Shown here one piece after another: positions 35,805 to 45,324 of a stretch of 64,000 nt of DNA; position 1 is the first letter of the stretch; each line of letters opens with the position of its first letter. Below the pieces are notes generated by a model that worked only from the letters and a program-made list of their open reading frames with translations, was not told the DNA's origin and ran no database searches. This DNA comes from Clostridium_AD sp964467165. Lineage in GTDB: Bacteria > Bacillota > Clostridia > Clostridiales > Clostridiaceae. The DNA lies in assembly GCA_964467165.1 (NCBI GenBank), contig CAYXOL010000002.1, positions 94,472-158,471 on the forward strand, given 5' to 3'. The translations under genes were made by a program, and so were the position numbers.

Positions 35805-36387
35805 TATTCTCCTCTAGTTTTAGAATATACTCATAATTTTCATTGGTATCCACATCAAACAATGCCCAACTATCACTTATTTCTATAAACTTAGCCTTGT
35901 CTAAATTTTTATTTATTATTATTTTCCCACCAATATCTCCCTGAAGGTTTAAAAATTCTTCTTTAAACCTATCAGGAAATATTACTGGATTCCCTCGCCT
36001 TCCATTACACTCAGGAACTATTATATAATTGGAATCTTCTTTAAACTCACGTATTAAGCTTTTTATTGTATCTATATCCAAAAAAGGTTGATCTGCCGTG
36101 AAAAACATATATCCATCTGTTTTTGAGGCACTGCTTATACCTAATTTAATAGACTCACTTATTCCTTTAACTGCATTATCATTCTTAATAACTTTTAGGC
36201 CATGTCTATTCCCAATTTCAATTATTTTTCCGTCCCTGCCTACAAGAATAATCTCAGAAAATCCACACCTTTCAATGGTTTCTATAGTGTGCTCTATGAG
36301 TGATTCACCTCTGTACTTTAAGAGAAGCTTATTTTTACCCATTCTCCTTGAGTAGCCTGCTGCTAATATTATAGCGCTTATGCTCAT
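35791..36387 (-). CDS. mocA: Molybdenum cofactor cytidylyltransferase (MocA/YgfJ type)
   Basis: This 198-residue nucleotidyltransferase has the GT-A signature LAAGYSRRMGKNKLLLKYRG at the N-terminus and FFTADQPFLD near 95-105, plus a late RGNPVIFP segment. MocA transfers CMP from CTP to Mo-pterin to give the cytosine dinucleotide used by many bacterial xanthine-dehydrogenase-family enzymes. It overlaps yqeB by 14 bases. The alternative, a MobA-type GMP transferase, is less likely given the YgfJ-type context among molybdenum hydroxylase genes. Confidence 0.88.
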   Translation of the reverse strand: MSISAIILAAGYSRRMGKNKLLLKYRGESLIEHTIETIERCGFSEIILVGRDGKIIEIGNRHGLKVIKNDNAVKGISESIKLGISSASKTDGYMFFTADQPFLDIDTIKSLIREFKEDSNYIIVPECNGRRGNPVIFPDRFKEEFLNLQGDIGGKIIINKNLDKAKFIEISDSWALFDVDTNENYEYILKLEENNEYV

Positions 36388-36407
36388 TATATCACCTTCT
36401 TTCGCAT

Positions 36408-37172
36408 TTAATTAACTAAATCCTGCGTGACTTGCAAACGATATATGTCAGTTTTTAAACTTCCAATGACTACATTATCTAACAATCCCATATTAGCTAA
36501 ATTTACTTGCTTTACCAAGGACTTAGCTACTATCATATCATTTGGACTTTCTACTTTATTAATGTATAATATCCGTTGTCCCTCTGCGCCCTTAAACAAT
36601 CCTCGGGGATGTAATATTAAATTACATAGATGCTGAAGTTTAACAGTTTCTCCTTGGCTTGCCCCAGCTATTTCTCGAAATATCTCACTTCTATGAACAT
36701 GCTCCTCATTGATTACCATTCCAACTGATTGGATATCAATAATTCCTATAGTTTTTGTAGTTTTTCCGTAAATAACTGGCTCAAACTCATTCCACCCTTT
36801 TAGGCTTTTTTCCTTTGCTCCATCTGCTTCTATTAGTATATAGTCAAAATGTGGTGCTAACTCCTCTATTTGCTTACAACTTAGTCCCAATATTTTATTT
36901 TCGCTGTTTACACCTGAGCCTAAAATATAAATTCCATTTTCCTTCATATCAATATACTCATGCAGACATTCACTATCTGTGCAGATAAAATCATACTTAT
37001 CCTCTAATGGAATATATATTTTAGTTGTTGTAGTTACGAGGACTTTATTAAATCCTCGTAACTCACCAGCTATTTTAAACATCATTGTGGTTTTTCCACC
37101 TGCTCCTACAATGGATATAATATCTTTATTCTTTAATACAAAATTTTCAATGAGTTTCATAGCATCACCCAT
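36408..37172 (-). CDS. yqeC: Putative selenium cofactor biosynthesis protein YqeC
   Basis: This 254-residue protein of the YqeC family carries a P-loop-like ISIVGAGGKTTMMFKIA (about residues 18-34), and IEADGAKEKSLKGWNEFEPVI (about 113-133). YqeC occurs with YqeB, SelD and selenium-dependent molybdenum hydroxylases and is thought to act in making their selenium-containing cofactor. The exact reaction is unknown. An alternative start at the second Met (four codons in) is possible. It lies four bases downstream of the Se-dependent xanthine dehydrogenase gene, strengthening the prediction that this enzyme is the client. Confidence 0.88.
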   Translation of the reverse strand: MGDAMKLIENFVLKNKDIISIVGAGGKTTMMFKIAGELRGFNKVLVTTTTKIYIPLEDKYDFICTDSECLHEYIDMKENGIYILGSGVNSENKILGLSCKQIEELAPHFDYILIEADGAKEKSLKGWNEFEPVIYGKTTKTIGIIDIQSVGMVINEEHVHRSEIFREIAGASQGETVKLQHLCNLILHPRGLFKGAEGQRILYINKVESPNDMIVAKSLVKQVNLANMGLLDNVVIGSLKTDIYRLQVTQDLVN

Positions 37173-37176
37173 TTGC

Positions 37177-39735
37177 TTATTTTTTCTTACCGTAAGGTGT
37201 ATTTGCTAGAGGTAGCCTTGTTCTAAATTCTCCATCATAATTATAATAGGCACCAGCCACAGCAGGAGCGGTAGGTATTGAACATATCTCACCTATTCCT
37301 TTTGCACCATATGCAAGTTTAGTATTTCCTCTACCTAATATAACACACTCTATTTTTGGTACTTCTGTAGCCTTAAACAGTCCCAGTGTAGCAAATTTTG
37401 CAGTTGGTACACTGCCCACAAGTGGATAGTTCTCTGTTAGTGCATATCCCAAGCTCATAACAACTCCACCTTCAATCTGTCCCTCAATATTTTTTGGATT
37501 CACCGGAGTACCAACATCATGAACTGCTATAACTTTATCAATTTTACCCTCATCATTTAAAATAACAACCTGAGTAGCATACCCATAAGCTACATGACTT
37601 ATAGGATTTTGTTTAATTGAATTCATTTTATCAGTTATCCCCTTGAATTCTCCATCAAATTCTTCACCCTCTAAATTTTCTAGTGTTTGATAGCTTAAAG
37701 TATCAAGAAGTTTTATAGCTGCTCTTTTGGTTGCCTCACCCGTAAATAATGTTTGACGGGAAGCTGTTGTATTTCCAGAATCAGGGCAATTTAAAGTATC
37801 TGGAGCTGCATATACAACTTTTTCTCCTGTCACATTAAGAGTTTCACAAACTATTTGTGTCAATATAGTTCCAAGTCCTTGTCCAATGCAAGCTGCACTG
37901 GAATGAATATATACTTTGCCCTGTTTTACAATCAATTTGCAACGTCCAATATCAGGAAGCCCTACCCCAAGGCCGCTATTTTTTATAGCACAAGCTATTC
38001 CTGCTTTAGGATTTTGCAAGCATATTTCTTTTACTGCGTCTAGTGTTTCAACAATAGATGTGGATGCATCTGCAATTTGACCATTAGGAAGTATCTGACC
38101 TGGTCTAATGGCATTTCTATATCTTATTTCAAAGGGAGTTATTTTCGCCATTTTTGCAAGCTGATTTAAATTACTCTCTATTGCAAAACAACTCTGCGTT
38201 ACTCCAAATCCTCTATATGCACCAGCTGGTGGATTATTTGTATATACCGCTTTTCCAACTATGTCCACATTATGATAATTATATGGGCCCGCAGCGTGAG
38301 TACAAGCTCTTTGAAGGACTGGGCCTCCTAGTGAAGCATAAGCTCCAGTGTCAGCAATTATAGTAGCTTTCATAGCAGTCAAATATCCATTTTCATCACA
38401 AGCAGTGGTAAACTCCATCTCCATTGCATGACGTTTTGGATGTATCATTATGCTTTCCCCTCTACTTAATGCAAACTTTACAGGTTTGTTTGAAACATAA
38501 GCAAGAATGGCTGCATGGTGTTGAACACTCATATCTTCTTTTCCACCAAAACCACCACCGACTATTTTACTTATAACTCTTACTTTACTTTGATCTATTC
38601 CCAGTGCCTCTGCACATTCCTTCCTTGTTTGATAAATTCCTTGATCTGCGCAATATATTATTATTCCACCATTTCCATCAGGATTTGCAACTGCTGTTTC
38701 GGTTTCTAAAAAAGCATGTTCTGTAAAGGGTGTGCTATATTTATTAGTTACTACATATTTTGAACTTTTTATATATTTATCTGCATTACCAAATACCAAG
38801 TTTTCCGTTGTGAGTATATTGCCACTTGCATGTATTTGGGGAGCATCAGCTTCTAATGCCTCCTCTGGTGATGTCACAGGAATTAATTCTTCAAAATCAA
38901 TTTTAACTAATGATTTAGCTTTCTCTAGTATTTCTTGCGTTGTAGCTGCTATTAAAACTATTGCATCTCCTATGCAGTGAGTTATCTTACCACTAGGTAT
39001 TAATACATCCCAATCTTTTATAATATGTCCTACTTTTTGATTTCCAGGAAGTTCATCCGATGTAATTACTGAAATTACACCTTGCAGATTTTTAGCTTCA
39101 CTAACGTCTATATTTTTTACTAAGGCGCGAGGATATTTAGTTCTAACTGCCCCACCATATAACATGCCCTCTATTCTCATGTCATCTACATATTCTGCCC
39201 TGCCTAGAACTTTGTCTTCTGCATCAATTCTATTCAAATTTTCCCCAACTAATGCACTACAGGTTCCTTTAGGCACCTCTATATTCTCTCTTAAAATTTT
39301 AGCAGCCAGTTTCACCGCTTCTATTATTTTTACATATCCAGTGCAACGACAAATATTATTCTTTAAAGCAATTCTTATTTGATCCTCAGTTGGATTTTCT
39401 ACCTTATCAATTAAACCTTTTGAACTAATAACCATTCCTGGGGTACAAAAACCACACTGTACTGCTCCGGCTTCCATAAAAGCATAACCATATACATCTT
39501 TTTCTCTTTCTGTCATTCCATCAACAGTTATAATATTTTTATCCACAAGTTTACTTGTTTTCAACACACATGCTTTTTTTGCCACCCCATCAACCAGTAC
39601 CATGCATGTTCCACAGGCACCCTCGGAGCAGCCATTTTTAACTGATGTTAAATTCAAATCTTCTCTTAAAAAAGTAATTAATTTTTTATCTTCACTTGCT
39701 ATAACCACATTTCCATTTACAATAAAGTTAAACAT
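37177..39735 (-). CDS. Selenium-dependent xanthine dehydrogenase (Fe-S and Mo domains fused)
   Basis: This 852-residue protein starts from ATG 39733-39735 behind GAGGTG. A GTG nine bases upstream is less favoured. In order it has a [2Fe-2S] domain (Cys36, 41, 44, 56), the helical [2Fe-2S] domain (CGFCTPGM; CRCTGY) and two Mo-cofactor domains (IVGGGFGGKEDM; GAYRGFG; the catalytic motif GIGEIC, Glu816). The fused Fe-S/Mo form without FAD domain matches selenium-dependent xanthine dehydrogenase, related to E. coli XdhD. No FAD-subunit gene adjoins it, so electrons must go to another partner. It overlaps the dihydropyrimidinase gene by eight bases. Selenium is in the cofactor and not in the protein. 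Confidence 0.9.
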   Translation of the reverse strand: MFNFIVNGNVVIASEDKKLITFLREDLNLTSVKNGCSEGACGTCMVLVDGVAKKACVLKTSKLVDKNIITVDGMTEREKDVYGYAFMEAGAVQCGFCTPGMVISSKGLIDKVENPTEDQIRIALKNNICRCTGYVKIIEAVKLAAKILRENIEVPKGTCSALVGENLNRIDAEDKVLGRAEYVDDMRIEGMLYGGAVRTKYPRALVKNIDVSEAKNLQGVISVITSDELPGNQKVGHIIKDWDVLIPSGKITHCIGDAIVLIAATTQEILEKAKSLVKIDFEELIPVTSPEEALEADAPQIHASGNILTTENLVFGNADKYIKSSKYVVTNKYSTPFTEHAFLETETAVANPDGNGGIIIYCADQGIYQTRKECAEALGIDQSKVRVISKIVGGGFGGKEDMSVQHHAAILAYVSNKPVKFALSRGESIMIHPKRHAMEMEFTTACDENGYLTAMKATIIADTGAYASLGGPVLQRACTHAAGPYNYHNVDIVGKAVYTNNPPAGAYRGFGVTQSCFAIESNLNQLAKMAKITPFEIRYRNAIRPGQILPNGQIADASTSIVETLDAVKEICLQNPKAGIACAIKNSGLGVGLPDIGRCKLIVKQGKVYIHSSAACIGQGLGTILTQIVCETLNVTGEKVVYAAPDTLNCPDSGNTTASRQTLFTGEATKRAAIKLLDTLSYQTLENLEGEEFDGEFKGITDKMNSIKQNPISHVAYGYATQVVILNDEGKIDKVIAVHDVGTPVNPKNIEGQIEGGVVMSLGYALTENYPLVGSVPTAKFATLGLFKATEVPKIECVILGRGNTKLAYGAKGIGEICSIPTAPAVAGAYYNYDGEFRTRLPLANTPYGKKK

Positions 39736-41101
39736 TACTCCCACCTCGTTTTATATATTTACCTAAATTCTCATTTATAATATTTCCATTCTCTACAACA
39801 CTTTCTCCTCTTAGAATAACCTGTTTAGCGTACCCTATAGTTTTAAAGCCTTCATAAGGTGTATAATCCACGTTTTGTTTTTGGTTATCTGCTGATATGC
39901 TTCCTGGGCACAATGTATCCCATATAACGATATCCGCATCACTTCCAACTTGAAGTGTTCCTTTCCGCGGATACATTCCAAACATCTTTGCAATGTTTTC
40001 ACTAAGTAGACTGCACATTTGTTCTTTACTTATTCTACCTTTGGTTACTCCATAGGTATACATAAGAATAGGTCTATGCTCAATGCCTGGTATACCACTT
40101 GGAATTTTACTAAAATCATTTATGCCATGTTCCTTTTGACCTTTAAGATTAAAACTACAATGGTCAGTTCCGATTATGTCTATATCTTCTTCCATCAGTG
40201 CTTGCCATAACCTTTCTATGTCATCTCTTTTCCTAAGTGGTGGTGATAGCACGTACTTTGCACTTTCAAAATCCTTTCCTAAATATAAACTATCATCTAA
40301 AAGCAGATATTGGGGACATGTTTCTATATATACCTCTTGTCCTCTCCTCCTAGCTTTTAACACCACTTCTAATGCTTCTTTTGTACTTAAATGTACAATA
40401 TATATAGGTGCCCCTGCTAAATAAGCAATATCTATAAATCTTGACACTGCTTCTGCTTCAACCATGTTAGGTCTTGACAATGGATGGGCAGCTGGTGATG
40501 TATTTCCAGATTGAAGTTGCTCTTTTATCATAGTATTTACAAGATCACCATTTTCACAATGAACACCAAGTATACTATTATGTTTTTTTAAGCACTTTAA
40601 AATATCATATATATCACCATCATTAATACGTAAATTATCATAGGCCATATATGCTTTAAATGATGTTATCCCCTTGATGCACATTGTTTCAATTTCATTT
40701 TTCACGTCTTCATTCCACTCTGTTATTGCCATATGAAAACCGTAATCACAGCTTGAAACGTTTTCAGCCAATTTATGCCAATTATTAAGGGCCTCACTTA
40801 AAGTCTCACCTTTGTTTTGCGTTGCAAAATCCAAAATCGTTGTGGTTCCACCGATGATGGCTGCAGCAGTACCTGTTTTAAAATTATCTGCAGTTCTTGT
40901 GTATCCTGTGTCTAAATCAAGATGAGTATGAGAATCAATAAATCCTGGAAATACTAAATGACCCGTAGCGTCAATAATTTGCGATTTATCATCTTCTAAA
41001 TTTTCACCAATACTATCAATTATCTCACCCTCAATTTTAATGTCAGAAATATAGCTTTTACTAGGAGTTACAATAGTTCCGCCTTTAATAATAATTGACA
41101 T
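39728..41101 (-). CDS. hydA: Dihydropyrimidinase-type cyclic amidohydrolase
   Basis: This 457-residue amidohydrolase has the dinuclear metal set of the dihydropyrimidinase/hydantoinase family: His58 and His60 in DSHTHLD, the carbamylated Lys149 in FKAYMAYD, His181 in GVHCENGD, and Asp in IIGTDHCSF. It opens cyclic ureides or imides. In the anaerobic purine cluster the equivalent gene (hyuA) is required for urate breakdown, acting on a reduced or opened purine intermediate. It is the first gene of the minus-strand operon, which diverges from ygeX across 409 bases, and is translationally coupled to the Se-dependent xanthine dehydrogenase. Confidence 0.88.
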   Translation of the reverse strand: MSIIIKGGTIVTPSKSYISDIKIEGEIIDSIGENLEDDKSQIIDATGHLVFPGFIDSHTHLDLDTGYTRTADNFKTGTAAAIIGGTTTILDFATQNKGETLSEALNNWHKLAENVSSCDYGFHMAITEWNEDVKNEIETMCIKGITSFKAYMAYDNLRINDGDIYDILKCLKKHNSILGVHCENGDLVNTMIKEQLQSGNTSPAAHPLSRPNMVEAEAVSRFIDIAYLAGAPIYIVHLSTKEALEVVLKARRRGQEVYIETCPQYLLLDDSLYLGKDFESAKYVLSPPLRKRDDIERLWQALMEEDIDIIGTDHCSFNLKGQKEHGINDFSKIPSGIPGIEHRPILMYTYGVTKGRISKEQMCSLLSENIAKMFGMYPRKGTLQVGSDADIVIWDTLCPGSISADNQKQNVDYTPYEGFKTIGYAKQVILRGESVVENGNIINENLGKYIKRGGSNV

Positions 41102-41171
41102 TTAATTTCACCTCACTAATTTTTAAATCATATCACTTTTTTTTACTTTTATAGTAGGATATAAAAAATTC

Positions 41172-41193
41172 AATAATCAATTGATTGATTATT
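41172..41193. promoter_or_regulatory. Perfect palindrome in the hydA promoter region
   Basis: Arms AATAATCAAT and ATTGATTATT are separated by two bases. It lies 70-90 bases upstream of hydA. On the minus strand it overlaps a candidate -35 (TTGATT) with a TACTAT -10 about 18 bases downstream. It is a likely operator for the hydA operon. Confidence 0.5.
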
Positions 41194-41261
41194 CATATTA
41201 TTTTTAATTTCTAAATACATTTTATCATTATTTTCTTAATATAGCCATTTTTTTTAAAAAT

Positions 41262-41330
41262 ATTTTTGTAATTCCAAAATAATTTTGTAAATACCATTGA
41301 TTTTCGAAATAATTGTTGCTATACTAAATT
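41262..41330 (+). promoter_or_regulatory. ygeX operon promoter with conserved upstream element
   Basis: TTGATT (41297-41302) and TATACT (41320-41325) are separated by exactly 17 bases. The 35 bases upstream (ATTTTTGTAATTCC...TTTTGTAAAT) match, nearly base for base, those preceding the 59037 regulator promoter at 58908. About 180 bases of leader follow before the ygeX ATG. Confidence 0.75.
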
Positions 41331-41510
41331 CATACAATATTTATAAAATTCTTTATATTTTACACTTTATTATTTGATTAGAGGCATCTGTATTAAAATA
41401 GGTACCCCCAGTTACATTGATGAGTAAAGACGAAAAAAAGTAGAAACTATACGATTATGTAAATATTAAAGATAACTTTAATGTACCTTAATAAATTAGG
41501 AGGTCGTGCT

Positions 41511-42722
41511 ATGAATAAAATAAAGTGGGTATCAAATAAACTACCCAAAACAGATAACAAAATGCTAGATATAATGTCCCCTGAAAAGGTGGCTAAAGCC
41601 ACAGCTTTTCATAAAAGTTTTCCTCAATATAAAGAGACACCTTTAGTACAGCTAGATAATATGGCTAAATTTCTTGGTCTCAAAAATTTATATGTAAAAG
41701 ATGAATCTTTCAGATTTGGGTTAAACGCTTTTAAAGTTTTAGGTGGCTCTTTTGCCATAGGATGTTATATCGCTAAAAAATTAGGAAGAGACATATCTAC
41801 CCTTCCTTATAATACTCTTACATCCGAAGAACTTCTTAAAGAATTTGGACAAACAACCTTTTTTACAGCAACAGATGGTAATCATGGAAGAGGCCTTGCC
41901 TGGGCCGCTAATAAATTAAACCAAAAATGTGTTGTTTTCATGCCAAAGGGCTCCTCAGAAGTCAGACTTAAAAACATCCAAAATGAAGGCGCTACTGCTA
42001 CAATAGAGGATGTAAATTACGATGAATGTGTTCGTATTGCAATGGCTGAATCAGCAAAAGTTCCAAACTCTGTGGTTATTCAAGATACGGCCTGGGAGGG
42101 TTATGAAGAAATTCCTACTTGGATTATGCAAGGTTATGGAACAATGGCAAAAGAAGCTAATGACCAACTTCATACAGCTGGTTGTAGTTCACCAACTCAT
42201 ATTTTCATACAAGCAGGTGTAGGTTCTCTTGCTGGTGCAGTTCAAGGTTACTTTGCAAACATGTATCCTGAAAACCCTCCAATAGTAGTTGTAGTAGAAC
42301 CAAATATGGCAGATTGTTTGTTCCGCTCAGCTGACGCTAAAGATGGAGACATAAGAATTGTTAGTGACAACATGCAAACTATCATGGCAGGGCTTGCCTG
42401 TGGTGAGCCAAATACTATAGCTTGGGATATTTTGAAAAACAATAGCTCATTCTTTATATCTTGCCCAGATTTTATTTCTGCTAAAGGTATGCGACTATAC
42501 GCTGTACCTCTTAAGGGCGATAATAAAGTTATTTCAGGTGAATCTGGAGCTGTTACAATGGGAATGCTGTTTGAAATTATGAAAAATGATGACTTAAAAG
42601 ATTTAAAAGAAGCTATAAAACTTGATGAAAACTCAAGAGTTATATTGTTTTCCACCGAGGGAAATACTGATCCTGATTTTTTCCGTGAAATAGTTTGGAA
42701 TGGTGATTATTCATCATTATAA
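41511..42722 (+). CDS. ygeX: 2,3-diaminopropionate ammonia-lyase YgeX
   Basis: This 403-residue PLP enzyme of the fold-type II family starts at ATG 41511 directly after AGGAGGTCGTGCT, so the longer frame from 41481 is not used. The PLP lysine is Lys75 in FGLNAFKVLGGS, and the glycine-rich phosphate loop is the GVGSLAGA segment. YgeX splits 2,3-diaminopropionate into pyruvate and two ammonia. It is the terminal carbon-producing step in the anaerobic urate pathway, and pyruvate would enter fermentation. It is the first gene of the plus-strand ygeX-ygeY-ygeW-arcC-permease operon. Confidence 0.93.
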   Translation: MNKIKWVSNKLPKTDNKMLDIMSPEKVAKATAFHKSFPQYKETPLVQLDNMAKFLGLKNLYVKDESFRFGLNAFKVLGGSFAIGCYIAKKLGRDISTLPYNTLTSEELLKEFGQTTFFTATDGNHGRGLAWAANKLNQKCVVFMPKGSSEVRLKNIQNEGATATIEDVNYDECVRIAMAESAKVPNSVVIQDTAWEGYEEIPTWIMQGYGTMAKEANDQLHTAGCSSPTHIFIQAGVGSLAGAVQGYFANMYPENPPIVVVVEPNMADCLFRSADAKDGDIRIVSDNMQTIMAGLACGEPNTIAWDILKNNSSFFISCPDFISAKGMRLYAVPLKGDNKVISGESGAVTMGMLFEIMKNDDLKDLKEAIKLDENSRVILFSTEGNTDPDFFREIVWNGDYSSL

Positions 42723-42774
42723 TGTATACTAATTTTATATAAAAAAATCATACTAATTATAGGAGGAGTTTATT

Positions 42775-44085
42775 ATGGATTTTAATGCTATAAAACAAAA
42801 ATCACAGGCTTATGAGGCTCAAATGACAAAATTTTTACGTGACTTAATTGCAATCCCTGGCGAGAGTTGCGGAGAAGAAGGTGTTGTTAAGCGAATAGAG
42901 AAAGAAATGATTTCTCTTGGTTTTGACAAAGTTGAAATCGATCCACAAGGAAATATTTTAGGTTATGTTGGAACTGGTAAAACTCTTATAGCTTTTGATG
43001 CTCATATTGACACTGTTGGTCTTGGAGAACTTAGCAACTGGAATTTTGATCCTTATATAGGTTTTGAAAACGATGAAGAAATCGGTGGACGTGGTACTTC
43101 TGACCAACTTGGTGGTATCGTATCCGCTGTATACGGAGCTAAGATTATGAAAGATCTTAACATGTTAAGCGAAGAATACACAGCTCTAGTAGTTGGATCA
43201 GTACAAGAAGAAGACTGTGACGGAAACTGCTGGCTACATATCATAGAACAGGATAAAGTAAAACCTGAATTCGTTGTAAGCACAGAACCAACTGATAGCG
43301 GTATCTACAGAGGACATAGAGGACGTATGGAAATCCGTGTTGATGTTAAGGGTGTTTCATGCCACGGTTCAGCTCCAGAAAGAGGCGACAACGCAATCTA
43401 CAAAATGGCTGAAATATTAATAGACGTGAAAAACCTTAATGCAAATGATGCAGCTGATTCTACCGAAATCAAAGGTCTCGTGAAAATGTTAGATGAAAAA
43501 TACAACCCTAATTTCAAAGAAGCGAACTTCCTCGGACGTGGTACTGTAACTACATCCGAAATATTCTTTACTTCTCCAAGCCGTTGCGCTGTAGCTGACT
43601 CTTGTGCCATTTCTTTAGATCGTCGTATGACATCTGGTGAAACTTGGGAAAGTTGCCTTGAAGAAATTCGTCAACTTCCTGCTGCTAAAAAATACAATGC
43701 AGAAGTTAGTATGTATAACTATGACAAAGCAAGTTGGACTGGACTTTCATACCCTCAAGAATGTTACTTCCCTACATGGGTTATTCCTGAAGATCATGCT
43801 GTTGTTAAAGCAATGGAAGAATCATATAAAGGAATGTTCGGAACAACAAGAAGCGGTGCTACTAACACTGATGCAATGAGAAAAGCTCGTCCTCTTACTG
43901 ATAAATGGACATTCTCAACAAATGGTGTTGCTATAATGGGTCGTCATGGAATACCATGCATAGGATTCGGACCTGGTGCAGAAGCTCAAGCACATGCACC
44001 AAATGAAGTTACTTGGAAAGAAGACTTAGTTAAATGTGCTGCTGTATATGCTGCTCTTCCAACAATTTATTGTAAAAATAAATAA
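42775..44085 (+). CDS. ygeY: YgeY family M20-type metallohydrolase (selenium/purine metabolism hydrolase)
   Basis: This 436-residue M20/M25/M40-type enzyme has the metal ligands FDAHIDTV (His77, Asp79), GRGTSDQ (Asp110), the base/ligand pair EE in VQEEDCDG, STEPTD and a late GAEAQAHAPNE. Annotated family names include 'YgeY family selenium metabolism-linked hydrolase'. In the purine cluster it is thought to cleave an amide on the ureide-type intermediate before YgeW/YgeX. It starts 53 bases after ygeX with AGGAGG and precedes ygeW by 25 bases. Codons here include more CGT/CGA arginines than neighbouring minus-strand genes, suggesting high expression. Confidence 0.92.
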   Translation: MDFNAIKQKSQAYEAQMTKFLRDLIAIPGESCGEEGVVKRIEKEMISLGFDKVEIDPQGNILGYVGTGKTLIAFDAHIDTVGLGELSNWNFDPYIGFENDEEIGGRGTSDQLGGIVSAVYGAKIMKDLNMLSEEYTALVVGSVQEEDCDGNCWLHIIEQDKVKPEFVVSTEPTDSGIYRGHRGRMEIRVDVKGVSCHGSAPERGDNAIYKMAEILIDVKNLNANDAADSTEIKGLVKMLDEKYNPNFKEANFLGRGTVTTSEIFFTSPSRCAVADSCAISLDRRMTSGETWESCLEEIRQLPAAKKYNAEVSMYNYDKASWTGLSYPQECYFPTWVIPEDHAVVKAMEESYKGMFGTTRSGATNTDAMRKARPLTDKWTFSTNGVAIMGRHGIPCIGFGPGAEAQAHAPNEVTWKEDLVKCAAVYAALPTIYCKNK

Positions 44086-44110
44086 TTTAAATAAAAAGGG
44101 GATTATAAAA

Positions 44111-45304
44111 ATGGCTTTAATGGATAAATACGTAACTAAACTTGACTCATTAGATTTTAAAAACATGCATAATAATGATTTTCTACTTACATGGGAAAAA
44201 ACAAGGGATGAATTAGAATCAGTTTTCACAGTTGCTGAAGCTCTTAAAGAATTAAGAGTAAATAATATATCATCAAAGATTTTTGATAGCGGTCTTGGAA
44301 TTTCACTATTCCGTGACAACTCAACCCGTACAAGATTTAGTTTTACATCTGCTTGTAATCTTCTTGGACTTGAAGTTCAAGATCTTGATGAAGGAAAGTC
44401 TCAGATTGCACATGGCGAAACTGTACGTGAAACTGCTAATATGATCTCTTTCATGGCAGATGTTATAGGTATCCGTGATGATATGTATATTGGAAAAGGT
44501 AATGCTTATATGCGTGAAGTATCTCAATTTGTAAAAGAAGGTAACGAAGAAGGTACATTAGAACAACGTCCAACACTTGTTAACTTACAATGTGATATAG
44601 ATCACCCTACACAATGTATGGCTGATGCTCTTCACCTTATTAGTGAATTTGGCGGTGTTGAAAACCTAAAAGGCAAGAAAATTGCTATGTCTTGGGCATA
44701 TTCTCCTTCTTATGGTAAGCCACTTTCAGTTCCTCAAGGAATAATTGGTCTTTTAACTCGTTTAGGTATGGATGTTGTTCTTGCACACCCAGAAGGTTAT
44801 GAAGTTATGAGTGAAGTAGAACAAGTTGCAATGAAAAATGCTAAAGAATCTGGTGGTTCATTTACAAAAACAAATTCTATGGCAGAAGCATTCAAAGATG
44901 CTGATATAGTTTATCCTAAGAGTTGGGCTCCTTTTATTGCTATGGAAAAACGTACAGATTTATATGCAAAAGGTGACGATGCTGGTATAAAATCACTTGA
45001 AAAAGAACTTCTAGCACAAAATGCTGAGCATATGGATTGGCAGTGTACTGAGGAACTTATGAAAACAACAAAAGATGGAAAAGCACTTTACATGCACTGC
45101 TTACCAGCTGATATAACAGGACTTAGCTGCAAAGTTGGAGAAGTTGATGCATCTGTATTTGATCGTTACCGTAAACCTCTTTATAGACAGGCTTCTTACA
45201 AGCCATATGCAATAGCTGCTATGATTTTCTTAAGTAAAATTAAAAACCCTCAAGGTGTTTTATCATCACTTGAGACTAATAATGTAAACCGTAAAACAAA
45301 ATAA
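44111..45304 (+). CDS. ygeW: Knotted carbamoyltransferase YgeW
   Basis: This 397-residue transcarbamylase starts at ATG 44111 behind AAAGGGG. A longer frame overlaps ygeY and lacks a site. The carbamoyl-phosphate loop is FRDNSTRTRFSF (Ser71-Arg75 STRTR), HPTQCMADALHL binds carbamoyl phosphate and HCLPADI holds the second substrate. YgeW belongs to the knotted family of aspartate/ornithine-type carbamoyltransferases. In purine breakdown it would run phosphorolytically, turning a ureido group into carbamoyl phosphate. The carbamate kinase gene immediately downstream can then make ATP. Confidence 0.93.
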   Translation: MALMDKYVTKLDSLDFKNMHNNDFLLTWEKTRDELESVFTVAEALKELRVNNISSKIFDSGLGISLFRDNSTRTRFSFTSACNLLGLEVQDLDEGKSQIAHGETVRETANMISFMADVIGIRDDMYIGKGNAYMREVSQFVKEGNEEGTLEQRPTLVNLQCDIDHPTQCMADALHLISEFGGVENLKGKKIAMSWAYSPSYGKPLSVPQGIIGLLTRLGMDVVLAHPEGYEVMSEVEQVAMKNAKESGGSFTKTNSMAEAFKDADIVYPKSWAPFIAMEKRTDLYAKGDDAGIKSLEKELLAQNAEHMDWQCTEELMKTTKDGKALYMHCLPADITGLSCKVGEVDASVFDRYRKPLYRQASYKPYAIAAMIFLSKIKNPQGVLSSLETNNVNRKTK

Positions 45305-45324
45305 TTTTTTAAATTAATTTACTC

